64,000 nt of DNA, taken from NCBI RefSeq assembly GCF_965230805.1, contig NZ_OZ246019.1:2976001-3040000 (forward strand). Direction: 5' to 3'. Positions 9,457 to 18,890 of this stretch are shown here, piece after piece. The stretch is from Marinifilum sp965230805. GTDB taxonomy: Bacteria > Bacteroidota > Bacteroidia > Bacteroidales > Marinifilaceae. Under the pieces are notes generated by a model. The model was not told the DNA's origin, did no database searches, and saw only the letters and a list, made by a program, of their open reading frames with translations. The translations under genes and the position numbers were made by a program. Each line of letters opens with the position of its first letter. The stretch's first letter is position 1.

Positions 9457-10416
9457 TTAGAAATATCGTGGTGATGTAATTCGGCTCTTTCTTAAGGATA
9501 AATTGTAATTTAAAATTATTTCGTGATTTGTATAGCCTTTCGTTCCATAAATTCCGAAATATCTTTCATAAGAATATGAAAATCTAAGCTTTGGACTTAG
9601 TTGATATCCTATAATTCCTGCCCAAGAATCATCTGTTCTGTAACCAATACCAGCAGAAACGCCACTATCGTGTTCCACTTCAAAATTTATCATGGCTGCT
9701 GTCGATCCGGAATATGAGATAATTACCATTATTGATGGTTTAAACTTTAACTCCTGACTCATTGGAAAACTAGCCCCGGCTCCCAAATAAAAAACAGTAT
9801 TTTTGAATTTGAATTTCATGTTATCGGAAAATCCTTCAGTTGCTGGTTGATCATTTGAAAGTAATCGTGGAGCAGATAAGCTAAGGTAATATTTGGGAGT
9901 ATAGTAATAAAATCCAATTCCAAAATTAGGCACCCAGCTTGAGATATCCTGATCAGGAAAAGCCGGATCGTTGGGCGACGGAAAGTTTGGATCATAGGTA
10001 CTTAATTCGGTCCAGTTAATTTGCTTATTTACGGCACCAGCTTGTATCCCCATCGATAAAATTCCTTCGTAGCTCACCTTTATATGGTAAGCATAGTTTA
10101 AAAATATAGCATTGTCTTTTTGTATCCCAAAACGGTTATTGTACACCACCGCTCCCAAGCCAAATTTACTAAAGTTAATAGGAGCTTGAACAGATAGGAC
10201 TGCCGTTTCCGGAGAACCTTCGATATCTACCCATTGGTTTCGATAGGCAAGAACTGCTTCCATAAAACCAGTGCTTCCGGCGTAAGCAGGATTGTAAAAT
10301 AATCGATTGTAAGAATAGTTGGAAAATCTGATGTCTTCCTGAGCCTGTGCATAAAATAGCGATAGTAAAAGAAATCCAACTGATATGGCAAGTTTGTAAA
10401 GTTGATTCATTCTCAA
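9457..10416 (-). CDS. PorP/SprF-family type IX secretion outer-membrane protein
   Basis: This is a 319-residue beta-barrel protein with a signal peptide ending in AQAQ. DIRFSNYSYNRLFYNPAYAGS at the start of the mature protein is the family signature (asparagine and proline in the NPAYAGS turn). PorP/SprF paralogues sit in the outer membrane and are thought to anchor or export particular type-B CTD cargo proteins. The start overlaps the stop of the upstream CHU_C-domain gene by 4 bp, which suggests translational coupling with its likely cargo. Confidence 0.9.
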   Translation of the reverse strand: MRMNQLYKLAISVGFLLLSLFYAQAQEDIRFSNYSYNRLFYNPAYAGSTGFMEAVLAYRNQWVDIEGSPETAVLSVQAPINFSKFGLGAVVYNNRFGIQKDNAIFLNYAYHIKVSYEGILSMGIQAGAVNKQINWTELSTYDPNFPSPNDPAFPDQDISSWVPNFGIGFYYYTPKYYLSLSAPRLLSNDQPATEGFSDNMKFKFKNTVFYLGAGASFPMSQELKFKPSIMVIISYSGSTAAMINFEVEHDSGVSAGIGYRTDDSWAGIIGYQLSPKLRFSYSYERYFGIYGTKGYTNHEIILNYNLSLRKSRITSPRYF

Positions 10417-11096
10417 TATTTAACTACAATATAACCACTTTTTACATACTCCTTATCTTTAATAATCAGTTTAAAGAAATAGGTGCCTTTTGGCAGTTTA
10501 TTCCCAGGTCCGAGCTTTACCCCAGCATTGTTATAGCTACCATCCCAAGCTTCTTGATTGCTGTAGTTTTTCTTTTCAAAAACTTTAGTACCCCAACGAG
10601 AGAATACAATAAATTCGTTTTCCGGATAGTTTTCAATACCCTTGATGTAAAATTTGTCGTTAAGATTGTCGTTATTCGGCGAGAATGATGAAGGTATAAA
10701 TAATTCAACTTGATTCGGATCAAGAACATTTACAACAATTAAAGCCTTACTGCATCTATCTGCCTGATCACATATTTCATAATAGATTGTATCTGTTCCA
10801 TAACTCATTTCATAAGGGTAATACACCATAAGGGTATTGTCTTCTATTAAATAAGCTTTACCAAATTGATCTGTTTGTCGAAGAATAGATTTCTCTATTT
10901 CATCAGATGATGAGAAACTGTCATTCTTAAGAAAATCAATTTCGATGTATACCACTTCGCTTGACGAGCTATGGTTAGTTATCGAAACCGTGTCGTTTTT
11001 TGAAACAAGAGGTTGAGTGGTTTGTCCCATGCACAATAAACCTGTACAGAGAACCAATCCGGTTAGTAGTAGTTGAATGGGTAAAAATACTCTCAT
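10413..11096 (-). CDS. Type-B T9SS sorting-domain protein (CHU_C)
   Basis: The 227-residue protein has a signal peptide (to about residue 25, ending CMGQ), one Ig/cadherin-like beta domain that includes FLKNDSF and DTIYYEICDQADRC, and a C-terminal gliding-motility-associated domain. The C-terminal part begins FIPSSFSPNNDNLNDKFYI, then FSRWGTKVFE and a KGTYFFKLI motif, ending in a short VVKY strand. Such type-B CTDs direct export by the type IX system. The passenger region is very short, so the product may be a small surface scaffold rather than an enzyme. It is the first of a three-gene CHU_C, PorP/SprF, PorE-like set. Confidence 0.87.
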   Translation of the reverse strand: MRVFLPIQLLLTGLVLCTGLLCMGQTTQPLVSKNDTVSITNHSSSSEVVYIEIDFLKNDSFSSSDEIEKSILRQTDQFGKAYLIEDNTLMVYYPYEMSYGTDTIYYEICDQADRCSKALIVVNVLDPNQVELFIPSSFSPNNDNLNDKFYIKGIENYPENEFIVFSRWGTKVFEKKNYSNQEAWDGSYNNAGVKLGPGNKLPKGTYFFKLIIKDKEYVKSGYIVVKY

Positions 11097-11132
11097 ATTA
11101 GGGTTCTGCGTAAATTTAAGTAAACGATGTTG

Positions 11133-12134
11133 CTAATGGAGAATTTTAAAAATCAATTCTTTTAACAGATCTCCTTGTTTCGTTCCTGCATCACCAAATC
11201 CTTTCGACCTTAAATCATATTCCCGCAGCATTTTGATTATAGACACCAATTTTTTGGGGCTGTAATTTCTCGAAGCAAGTTTATAATCTTTAACGAAGTA
11301 GGTATTGATTCGCAAGCCCGAAGCAACAACTTTATCGTTCGTTTTATTTTTTAAGAAATAGTACTTTAAAACTTTGGAGAAATACGAGTGTAATAAGGCA
11401 ATGGTTACAACGATAGGATGATTTTTTTCGTTTGTCTCGAAATAGCTTATGATTTGATTGGCCTTCAAAACATCTTTTTTGCCTAATGCATTTTGCAATT
11501 CAAAATTATTATAATCTTTTGATATTCCAATGTTTTTCTCGATATCTTCGGGGGTTATAAGATCGCTATGGGTAATATTTATAGTTAACTTTTCTATCGC
11601 ATTGGTAATTTTCCCCAAATCATTTCCTAAAAATTCAGCCAACAGAAAAGCTGCTTTGTTATCAATCTGATATTTTAAGTTGGCAGTATACTTTTTAATC
11701 CAATCCGGAATCTGATTATCGTAGATTTTTTTTGACTCGAAAAGAATCCCGTTTTTAGCCACTTCTTTGATAAATGTCTTTCTTTTATCAAGCGATTTGT
11801 ACTTGTAATTGATTACTAAAATAGTAGAATGAAGTGGATTTTTTACATAGGAAGATAGCTGATCAATGTTTTTTATATTCTGAGCCTCGCGAACCACAAC
11901 AACTTGTTTTTCAGCCATCATAGGAAATCGTCGGGCCGTGGTTACAATTGTTCCGATATTAGTGTCCTTGCCGTATAAGATGCTTTGGTTAAAATCTCTT
12001 TCATGTACAGGTAAAGCGTTATGAATAATGAAATCGGTGATTTTATCAATAAAGAAGCTTTCCTCTCCCATTAAAAAATAAACAGGAGCGAATTCCTTTT
12101 TCTTAAGGCCTTTAAAAATTTCTTCGTAAGTCAT
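11133..12134 (-). CDS. holA: DNA polymerase III delta subunit
   Basis: The 333-residue protein has the usual length and plan of the clamp-loader delta subunit, which opens the beta sliding clamp during replication. FAPVYFLMGEESFFIDKI at the N-terminus replaces the Walker A motif of active AAA+ relatives, as expected for delta. The middle region KITNAIEKLTI and the C-terminal NPIV-like helices (HPIVVTIALLHSYFSKVL) also fit. The gene starts 9 bp after the AMP nucleosidase gene and lies 36 bp ahead of the T9SS genes, so transcription may run through all of them. Confidence 0.92.
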   Translation of the reverse strand: MTYEEIFKGLKKKEFAPVYFLMGEESFFIDKITDFIIHNALPVHERDFNQSILYGKDTNIGTIVTTARRFPMMAEKQVVVVREAQNIKNIDQLSSYVKNPLHSTILVINYKYKSLDKRKTFIKEVAKNGILFESKKIYDNQIPDWIKKYTANLKYQIDNKAAFLLAEFLGNDLGKITNAIEKLTINITHSDLITPEDIEKNIGISKDYNNFELQNALGKKDVLKANQIISYFETNEKNHPIVVTIALLHSYFSKVLKYYFLKNKTNDKVVASGLRINTYFVKDYKLASRNYSPKKLVSIIKMLREYDLRSKGFGDAGTKQGDLLKELIFKILH

Positions 12135-12143
12135 TTTATAATC

Positions 12144-12914
12144 TTAAAATCTAAGGTGTTTCACCGATTGGCGATTGTGCATAATTTCTTTCAAGGCTTC
12201 TATACCAATTTCCAGGTGCTGACTCACGTAACTATCCGTTACCAAAGCATCACTTTTATCTGTTTTAACACCTTCCGAAATCATTGGTTGATCTGAAACC
12301 AAGAGCAAAGCTCCAGCCGGAATTGTATTGTAAAAACCAACCGTAAAAATGGTAGCGGTTTCCATATCAATGGCCATTGCCCTTGTTTTGCTCAGGTATT
12401 TTTTAAAGCGTTCATCGTATTCCCAAACACGCTTATTGGTTGTAAGTACGGTTCCGGTATAGTAATCTTTGTTGCGATTAGAAATGACTTGAGATACCGC
12501 CATTTGCAATGAATATGCGGGTAAAGCGGGAACTTCAGGTGGAAGATAGTCATTTGAAGTACCTTCGCTTCGGATTGCTGCGATGGGTAGGATTAAATCG
12601 CCCAATTTATTCTTTCTTTTTAACCCGCCACATTTACCGAGAAATAGTACACCTTTTGGTTTGATGGCACTTAATAAATCAAGAACTGTTGCTGCATTCG
12701 GACTCCCCATCCCAAAGTTAATTATCGTAACTCCTTCAGCTGAAGCATTTGGCATTGCTTTATCTTCACCTAAAATCTCACAATTGTGCCATTCTGAGAA
12801 TAACTCCACATAATGATTAAAATTGGTAAGCAAAATGTATGGGGTAAAATCAATAAGTTCCCGACCAGTATATCTTGTTAGCCAGTTTCTTACAATTTCT
12901 TCTTTCGTCTTCAT
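12144..12914 (-). CDS. amn: AMP nucleosidase
   Basis: This enzyme splits AMP into adenine and ribose 5-phosphate. The 256-residue protein has the PNP/UDP phosphorylase fold: INFGMGSPNAATVLDLL (phosphate-binding), LFLGKCGGL, and MAIDMETATIFTVGF with the family's catalytic glutamate, followed by LLLVSDQPM. It is the shorter Bacteroidota form, without the N-terminal regulatory domain of E. coli Amn. It is the first gene of the minus-strand run towards 5.4 kb and is divergent from the HsdR-N gene 59 bp away. Confidence 0.9.
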   Translation of the reverse strand: MKTKEEIVRNWLTRYTGRELIDFTPYILLTNFNHYVELFSEWHNCEILGEDKAMPNASAEGVTIINFGMGSPNAATVLDLLSAIKPKGVLFLGKCGGLKRKNKLGDLILPIAAIRSEGTSNDYLPPEVPALPAYSLQMAVSQVISNRNKDYYTGTVLTTNKRVWEYDERFKKYLSKTRAMAIDMETATIFTVGFYNTIPAGALLLVSDQPMISEGVKTDKSDALVTDSYVSQHLEIGIEALKEIMHNRQSVKHLRF

Positions 12915-12973
12915 AAATGTGTAGCGGTTTTATAAGGAATATTCTTGTAACTTTAGCCGATGAATAGCTTTTT

Positions 12974-13432
12974 ATGGAAAATTTAAATTTACCAACTTAT
13001 TCCTTTAAAATAAAATCTGATCTGCAAAGAAAACTAATTTTCGACAGTATCCGAAAGAAGTATGTTGTATTAACTCCTGAAGAGTGGGTGAGGCAGAATT
13101 TCATTCGTTTTCTGGTTGAAGAAAAGGGATATCCTGCATCTTTAGTTGCGGTTGAAAAGAAAGTGGATGTAAATCTATTACCTCAGCGCAGCGATATTGT
13201 TTTGTATAATTGTAAAGCAAATCCAATTATGATTGTTGAATGCAAGGCAAGCAAGATTAAAATTACTCAGGATGTGTTCAACCAAGTGGCCCGGTATAAC
13301 ATGAAATTAAAGGTGCCTTTTTTAGTGGTAACCAATGGATTAAGACACTTTTGTTGTTATATGGATTATAAGAATAAAAATTTTAAGTTTTTGGAAGATA
13401 TTCCGGGGTATCCATCGGCTAAAGATTTGTAG
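12974..13432 (+). CDS. Solitary HsdR N-terminal (PD-(D/E)XK) domain protein
   Basis: The 152-residue protein matches the type I restriction enzyme R-subunit N-terminal domain (HsdR_N_2). Nuclease-fold landmarks are SDIVLYNCKANPIMIVECKA: the aspartate of SDIV and the E-x-K of VECKA are the predicted metal-binding residues. There is no helicase part and no hsdM or hsdS nearby, so it is not a restriction system. The same small protein is widespread in Bacteroidota, often near holA, and its function is unknown. The 3' end overlaps the convergent acetyltransferase gene by 14 bp. Confidence 0.85.
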   Translation: MENLNLPTYSFKIKSDLQRKLIFDSIRKKYVVLTPEEWVRQNFIRFLVEEKGYPASLVAVEKKVDVNLLPQRSDIVLYNCKANPIMIVECKASKIKITQDVFNQVARYNMKLKVPFLVVTNGLRHFCCYMDYKNKNFKFLEDIPGYPSAKDL

Positions 13433-13955
13433 TGTTTATTTTCTGAAGCAGATATTCATCCAACCATCCATTTGAGGTTTTAATCCACTCTTTTTTTATC
13501 CCGGCAATTACGAATCCTTGATTTTGAAAAAGTTTCAAGCTGATTTCATTCTTTGAGGTGATATTACAATACAGTTGGTGTAGCTGCAACACCCCCAAAG
13601 CATAATCACATAAAGTTTCCAAGGCTTCGGTAGCATATCCTTTTTTCTGATGTTCTTTGTCGTTAATAGAGATTCCTACTCCTGCATGTTGATGGAATGG
13701 ATCAAAATCAAAAAGATCAATCAATCCAACTGGTAAATAATCCTCTTTTTTTTCAATTACCAAACGCAACTGCTTGCTTTCAAAAATATCCAGATGGCTG
13801 GTTTCTAGGTATTGTTTTAAAATAAACAGAGAAAACGGTTTCAATGTGTGGCTAACTTCCCAAATATTTGAGTCGTTTTCCCAACTATAAAGTAGCTTTA
13901 AATCTGTTGGTTCCAAAGCTCTTAACCGAATATTGCTATTTTCGAGGATTTGCAT
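13419..13955 (-). CDS. GNAT-family N-acetyltransferase
   Basis: The product of about 178 residues is a RimJ/RimL-like acetyltransferase. It starts IRLRALEPTDLKLLYSWEND, and the acetyl-CoA loop is seen in KGYATEALETLCDYA, followed by NEISLKLFQNQGF. The substrate is unknown; relatives modify N-terminal amines, small amines or antibiotics. I chose the ATG at 13955 because it lies just after the stop of the upstream gene; a longer frame to 14000 would overlap that gene by 44 bp and adds residues unlike the family. It is probably cotranscribed with the SPOR protein gene. Confidence 0.85.
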   Translation of the reverse strand: MQILENSNIRLRALEPTDLKLLYSWENDSNIWEVSHTLKPFSLFILKQYLETSHLDIFESKQLRLVIEKKEDYLPVGLIDLFDFDPFHQHAGVGISINDKEHQKKGYATEALETLCDYALGVLQLHQLYCNITSKNEISLKLFQNQGFVIAGIKKEWIKTSNGWLDEYLLQKINTTNL

Positions 13956-13956
13956 A

Positions 13957-16900
13957 TTAGTGTTCGTTATACCATTTAATCTCTCTTGTAAAGGCATCAA
14001 GATACCCTTTCGTAATCACCGAAGAAAGGCGACTTTGTGCATTTGTTTGTGATGAAAAATTTTGAAATGTATATCTGGATAATCCATCCTTACCCTCATA
14101 CAAACTCAAATTATCTATTCCTAAATTATCGAAATAGTTTAAAGGGCGAGCATTTTTTAATGCCATAACCTGAATGGTGTAATATCTTTCTTTATCCATC
14201 AATTGATTTGCAGGCATGCGTTCGCCAATTAAGGATTTTCTTACAAACGAATCCCAATAGCCATTTCTAAGAACTGTTCTTAAATCCCTTATGGCTTCAG
14301 CTTTCGTTTTGTAAGAGCCATAAGTGTATCTATGCAAACCTTTCTTATCCGAAAAAGCAATTACATTTTCTAAATCTTTAAAAAAGCTTAAAGGTTTAGG
14401 GTAACGCAAAGCCATTATTTGAATGGTGTAACTTGAAGCACGGGAATATTTCAATTCTGAATATAATAATTCATCATTGATCACGGTTCTGACGAAAGCA
14501 TCCCAATAACCCATTTTAATCAAACGGTTCATGACTTGAATGGCTTGCTCGTGTGATTTAAATTTCCGGTATGTGAATCGTGTGAATCCATCTTCTCCAA
14601 CAAAAACTCTAACATTATCAAGATTATCGAAAAATTCAGTTTTAATAGGAATCTTAAGAGCCATGATCTGTATGGTGTAGTAAATTTCACCACCAGTTTC
14701 CTCTTTTACCAACTTATCATTCCTTAATATCCTAATTTTAGAAGATTTAAATCCCTTATTAGTTATAACTTTTTTGGCCTTGCTAGCATCTTTATAGTCT
14801 TCAAATTTTCCATAGGTATAGTGATATTTATCACCAGGGCTTTTGGTTTCTATTACTCCATCTAATTTTTCGAACAACTCAGGTTGTGGAGAATTAAAGT
14901 TTCCTAAATCCAAAGTAAATGCAAGATCGCCAGACTTAATGGCATCAAGTTCAGTAGTTTTACCTTCAATAGCAGATATTTTCTGAACAGGTTTATCTTG
15001 TTTTACCGTTGGTTTGGTTTTAATTTCTTTTTCAATTGCTTTATCAACCTTAGCCAATTCAGTCACTTTATCAGGAACAGTTACTTTTTGCAACACCTTA
15101 GGTGTAACAATTTTTTTAGATGGTATTGTTAATTGCGAATCACTTTTCTTCTTATTTTCAACAATATCTTTTCTAACTGTATTGCTATCCTTTAATTCAC
15201 CTGCATCAATGCTTTGATTTATTTCACTTGCTACTTTAGTATCTTTTTTAGAAATCGTACTGTCTTTTTGAAGCTTTTTCATTTCTTCAAACTTCCTGTC
15301 ATCAGGAATTGAATCCTTACTTCCTTCCAAAGTACCAAGCTGGTTAATTTTACTTTCTTCAAAGTCTATCAGCTCAATAGTTTGTGGATAATCAGGTTCA
15401 TCCTTAGAACGAAGAGTTAATGGCAGTAACGTAATTACGCTATGATTTTCTTTATTAGCATACTTAGGAGGAATATTCAGCACTGTTCGTAAGGTTCGGT
15501 ATCCTTCGGCAACAATTTCAATATCATATTTTTTTCCAGCTTCGATAATGAACAAGAACTTACCTGTTGCCGAATTTGGAGTGTAAATGCCAATGGTTTT
15601 TCCGCCTTTGCTCACTGTAATTTTAGCTTCTCCCACGGGTTTACCATTGGTTGTAACAATTTTTCCTTTAAGTACAAAAAGTCCTGCTTCATCAGCATCG
15701 GGTGTTTTTATCAGAAAAATATCCGTTCTGCCAACACTACCTGTTCGGTATGAGGCGAAATAAGCTCTTTTTCCATCAGGAGTAGGAGTGTAGTAAATGT
15801 CGTGGTCGGTTGAATTTATAGGGTAGCCGATGTTTACCGGATTTGTCCAACGACCTTTGATATTTATGCTCTTAAAAATATCCAGCCCGCCCATTGTATT
15901 ATGCCCTGCTGAACTAAAATACAAAGTCTTTCCATCCGAATGGATAAAAGGAGCATCGTCGTTGTATTCGGTATTGATAGCCGGGCCAAGATTTTTAGCT
16001 CTTCCCCATTTGCCATTTGGAAGTTTGCTTACTGTGTATATATCCATTCCTCCATATCCACCGGGACGATTGCTTGAGAAATAGATGGTTCTTCCATCGG
16101 CAGAAATTGAGATGTGACTTTCCTTACTTTTAGAGTTGATACTTGGTCCTAATTTTTTGGGTTCCGACCATTCATTGCCTTTTAGTTTACTTACGTAGAT
16201 ATCTCCACCTTCCGATTCTTTTCTGCTTAAATATCCTGCCTTGTAGATATAAAGTTCTTGTCCGTCCGGGGAGATTGAGATCGAAGCATCATGATCAATA
16301 GTATTCAGTTTCTGAATGCCTAAGGGTTTGGTCCACTTACCATTTAGCTTGTTCGAAATGTAAATGTCCTCGAAGTATTGACCATCAGAGTCTAATTTGC
16401 TTCCTGTTCCGTTTCTTCGGGATGTAAAAACCATGGTACTCTCATCGGCAGTAACTCCGGGACTGTGCTCGTCATATTCGGTATTGATTTTATTTCCAAG
16501 ATTAATGACAGAGATATTAACAGGATGTTTCACCAACTCCAAACCATTCTGGCACATCTTCATTTCGCGCTGAATTTCGTTGCGAAAACTTGTGTTTTGA
16601 GGTGAAATAATTTGTAGTAAGTCTTTGTATACTTTTAAAGCCTCTCTGAATTGATAGTTTGTGTGATAAGCTTTTGCCAGATTGTGAAAAACATCCATTG
16701 GCACATTGTTTTTAGAGCTGGTGTATTGAATCGATTTCTCTAATAATCCAACAGATTTGTCCTTTTCCGAAACAATATTTAAGTAACACAATCCCAGTTT
16801 AAAATTTAAATCGGCATTGCGAGAAGCTTGTTCCAAAAGTTCTTTGTAAATGACAGCGGCCTTTGAATAGTTTCGGTTCGCCAGAAACTTTTCTGCAATT

Positions 16901-17079
16901 TGATATTTGCGTCGATCTTTGATTTTCTGCTTTTTGGGGCTTGCATTAAGGGAGTACGCACTACAAACCCCTATATAAATAGAGAGTATCACCATTAAAA
17001 TTGTCTTAGTGGTTGAAGACAATTTCTTTTTTAGCTTAGGGCTTGAGTTGGGCTTTATATGTTTTGAACTAATTAACAA
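13957..17079 (-). CDS. TPR, PD40 and four SPOR-like repeats: large envelope protein
   Basis: This 1040-residue protein has a hydrophobic signal/anchor near residues 25-45, TPR-like helices at about 50-180, PD40 propeller repeats at about 190-460 (for example SISADGRTIYFSSNRPGGYG), a carboxypeptidase-regulatory-like domain at about 475-560 and a charged Lys/Thr/Asp-rich linker at about 560-715. After this come four SPOR-like units about 85 residues apart. Three carry the core YTIQ(I/V)MAL near residues 797, 884 and 968; the first is divergent (FTLDLGNF). The front half resembles PorE, but the OmpA domain is replaced by SPOR units, which usually bind denuded glycan strands. A scaffold linking an envelope complex to septal or remodelled peptidoglycan is inferred. 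Confidence 0.8.
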   Translation of the reverse strand: MLISSKHIKPNSSPKLKKKLSSTTKTILMVILSIYIGVCSAYSLNASPKKQKIKDRRKYQIAEKFLANRNYSKAAVIYKELLEQASRNADLNFKLGLCYLNIVSEKDKSVGLLEKSIQYTSSKNNVPMDVFHNLAKAYHTNYQFREALKVYKDLLQIISPQNTSFRNEIQREMKMCQNGLELVKHPVNISVINLGNKINTEYDEHSPGVTADESTMVFTSRRNGTGSKLDSDGQYFEDIYISNKLNGKWTKPLGIQKLNTIDHDASISISPDGQELYIYKAGYLSRKESEGGDIYVSKLKGNEWSEPKKLGPSINSKSKESHISISADGRTIYFSSNRPGGYGGMDIYTVSKLPNGKWGRAKNLGPAINTEYNDDAPFIHSDGKTLYFSSAGHNTMGGLDIFKSINIKGRWTNPVNIGYPINSTDHDIYYTPTPDGKRAYFASYRTGSVGRTDIFLIKTPDADEAGLFVLKGKIVTTNGKPVGEAKITVSKGGKTIGIYTPNSATGKFLFIIEAGKKYDIEIVAEGYRTLRTVLNIPPKYANKENHSVITLLPLTLRSKDEPDYPQTIELIDFEESKINQLGTLEGSKDSIPDDRKFEEMKKLQKDSTISKKDTKVASEINQSIDAGELKDSNTVRKDIVENKKKSDSQLTIPSKKIVTPKVLQKVTVPDKVTELAKVDKAIEKEIKTKPTVKQDKPVQKISAIEGKTTELDAIKSGDLAFTLDLGNFNSPQPELFEKLDGVIETKSPGDKYHYTYGKFEDYKDASKAKKVITNKGFKSSKIRILRNDKLVKEETGGEIYYTIQIMALKIPIKTEFFDNLDNVRVFVGEDGFTRFTYRKFKSHEQAIQVMNRLIKMGYWDAFVRTVINDELLYSELKYSRASSYTIQIMALRYPKPLSFFKDLENVIAFSDKKGLHRYTYGSYKTKAEAIRDLRTVLRNGYWDSFVRKSLIGERMPANQLMDKERYYTIQVMALKNARPLNYFDNLGIDNLSLYEGKDGLSRYTFQNFSSQTNAQSRLSSVITKGYLDAFTREIKWYNEH

Positions 17080-17261
17080 TAACTAAATATAACTTTTATA
17101 AGTCACATATTAACAGAGATTCTGATAAAAAAGCAAAATTGTTAATAAAAACTCTTTTGCATCAGGTTTATTTATCAAATTATAAATGTAAGCACATAAA
17201 TTTTAATAAATAGACAAAATAAATAAAAATGTAACATTATTTACACATGTTTATTTAAAAA

Positions 17262-17295
17262 GCACAAAAAAGCCGAAGAAAAAACACTCTTCGGC
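17262..17295 (-). terminator. Terminator of the E2 gene
   Basis: GCCGAAG (17272-17278) and CTTCGGC (17289-17295) form a stem. Read on the minus strand it is followed by TTTTTT, placing it about 25 bp after the E2 stop codon. Confidence 0.8.
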
Positions 17296-17319
17296 ATAAA
17301 TCAATACGATAAAACTAAG

Positions 17320-18621
17320 TTATATTTCTCTTTCGGTATCGAAATTTTCAAGGTACTCGGCAACTCTCTTTAGGAACATTCCTCCCAAAGCGCCATCAAC
17401 AACTCTATGGTCGTAAGACAGGGAGAGAACCATAATATTTCTGATTCCAATTGTATCGCCTTGAGGTGTTTCTATTACTGCAGGTTTCTTTTTAATTGCA
17501 CCAACAGCAAGTATGGCAACCTCAGGTTGATTAATAATTGGTGTGCCTGTCGTACTACCAAAAGCTCCAAGGTTTGTAATGGTGAAAGTGCTGCCCTTAA
17601 TTTCGTCGGGTAGCAATTTGTTTGCCCTAGCTCTATCTGCCAAATCGTTAACCTGTTTGGTAATGCCAACCAGGCTTTTTTCATCTGCTGATTTGATTAC
17701 CGGAACAATTAAATTACCACTTGGTAGAGCAGTTGCCATACCAATGTTGATAAATTTCTTACGGATAATTTTATCGCCATCAACAGATACGTTTACCATT
17801 GGGTAATCCTTAAGTGCTTTTGTTACAGCCTCTACAAAAATAGGAGTGAAGGTTAGTTTCTGTCCTTCCTTTTGCAGGAATTTATTCTTTACTCTATTTC
17901 TCCACTGCACTAAAGCAGTAACATCAACATCTATAAAGGAAGTTACGTGAGGTGCAACTTGCTTTGATTGAACCATGAATTGCGCAATCAGCTTACGCAT
18001 TCTGTCCATCTCAATAATTTCTACATTTTCGCCGCTGTATGATTGATGAGAAGCAGGAGCTGGCGCAGAGCTAACAGGAGCAGCAATTGGTTCAGCAAGT
18101 TTGGTATTCGATTCTTTATTTTCGATGAACTTAAGAATATCCTTCTTTGTTATACGATTGTTTTCGCCGGAACCATGAAGCTGGTTCAATTCTTCCAGGC
18201 TAATATTTTCTTCTTGAGCTATTTTTCGAACCAAAGGTGAAATGAATGATCCATTTTCGGTTTTACTTGCAATTTTTGGTTCTGATTCAACTATAACTGT
18301 TTCCTTTGGCAATTCAACTACTTTTTCTGCAACTTGCTCTGATTCCGATACGGTAAGGTCATCATCATTTATTTCTTCACCATCGGGAACAAGAATTGCA
18401 ACAACATCGCCAACTTGAGCAACATCACCTTCGGCAAATAGAAATTTTGCAATTTTTCCACTTTGTGGAGCAGGAATTTCTGAGTCAACTTTATCAGTAG
18501 CAATCTCTACTATCGATTCTTCTTCTTCAACAAAATCTCCTTCTTTTTTCAGGAATTGAGTAATGCTTGCTTCGCTGATTCCTTCCCCCATTGCAGGAAT
18601 CATTATTTCAATTTTAGCCAT
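17320..18621 (-). CDS. 2-oxoacid dehydrogenase E2, dihydrolipoyl acyltransferase
   Basis: This 433-residue protein has the standard E2 order. The lipoyl domain covers residues 1-80, with the lipoylated lysine in EIATDKVDSE (Lys44). A Pro/Ala/Glu-rich linker follows, then the E1/E3-binding domain near 130-170 (FISPLVRKIAQEENISLEEL), and the catalytic domain from about 200. The active-site motif SYDHRVVDGALGG near the C-terminus holds the catalytic His and Asp. It transfers acyl groups from lipoate to CoA. The E1 at the start of the window is the likely partner, although the genes are not adjacent. E3 is not in the window. Confidence 0.92.
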   Translation of the reverse strand: MAKIEIMIPAMGEGISEASITQFLKKEGDFVEEEESIVEIATDKVDSEIPAPQSGKIAKFLFAEGDVAQVGDVVAILVPDGEEINDDDLTVSESEQVAEKVVELPKETVIVESEPKIASKTENGSFISPLVRKIAQEENISLEELNQLHGSGENNRITKKDILKFIENKESNTKLAEPIAAPVSSAPAPASHQSYSGENVEIIEMDRMRKLIAQFMVQSKQVAPHVTSFIDVDVTALVQWRNRVKNKFLQKEGQKLTFTPIFVEAVTKALKDYPMVNVSVDGDKIIRKKFINIGMATALPSGNLIVPVIKSADEKSLVGITKQVNDLADRARANKLLPDEIKGSTFTITNLGAFGSTTGTPIINQPEVAILAVGAIKKKPAVIETPQGDTIGIRNIMVLSLSYDHRVVDGALGGMFLKRVAEYLENFDTEREI

Positions 18622-18890
18622 GTGTGATTGTTTTTTTGATACCCATTAAGTTAGGCAATCCCTATGAATATTTACATAGAAATCGGGCATATTGTTTTGT
18701 GTTTATTTAGTCTAAATACTATGCGAATTTAATAAAATTGAAGAAAAAGACAAACGTATCCGAAGATACAATTTATCGATGTGCAGATAGAGAGAGTTTA
18801 AGCTTCAAGTTGCAAGGATAAAGGATGAAGATGTCAAAATCCAAAATCCAAAATTCAAAAATCAAATCCCAGATCCCAAAAGCTAACTGC

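Noticed and set aside
12974..13432. Type I restriction-modification system
   Set aside because: Only the small N-terminal R domain is present; no helicase, methylase or specificity gene nearby.
18815..18880. AAAATCCAAAATCC-type short repeat before recR
   Set aside because: Imperfect low-complexity run without a constant unit; no function can be supported.
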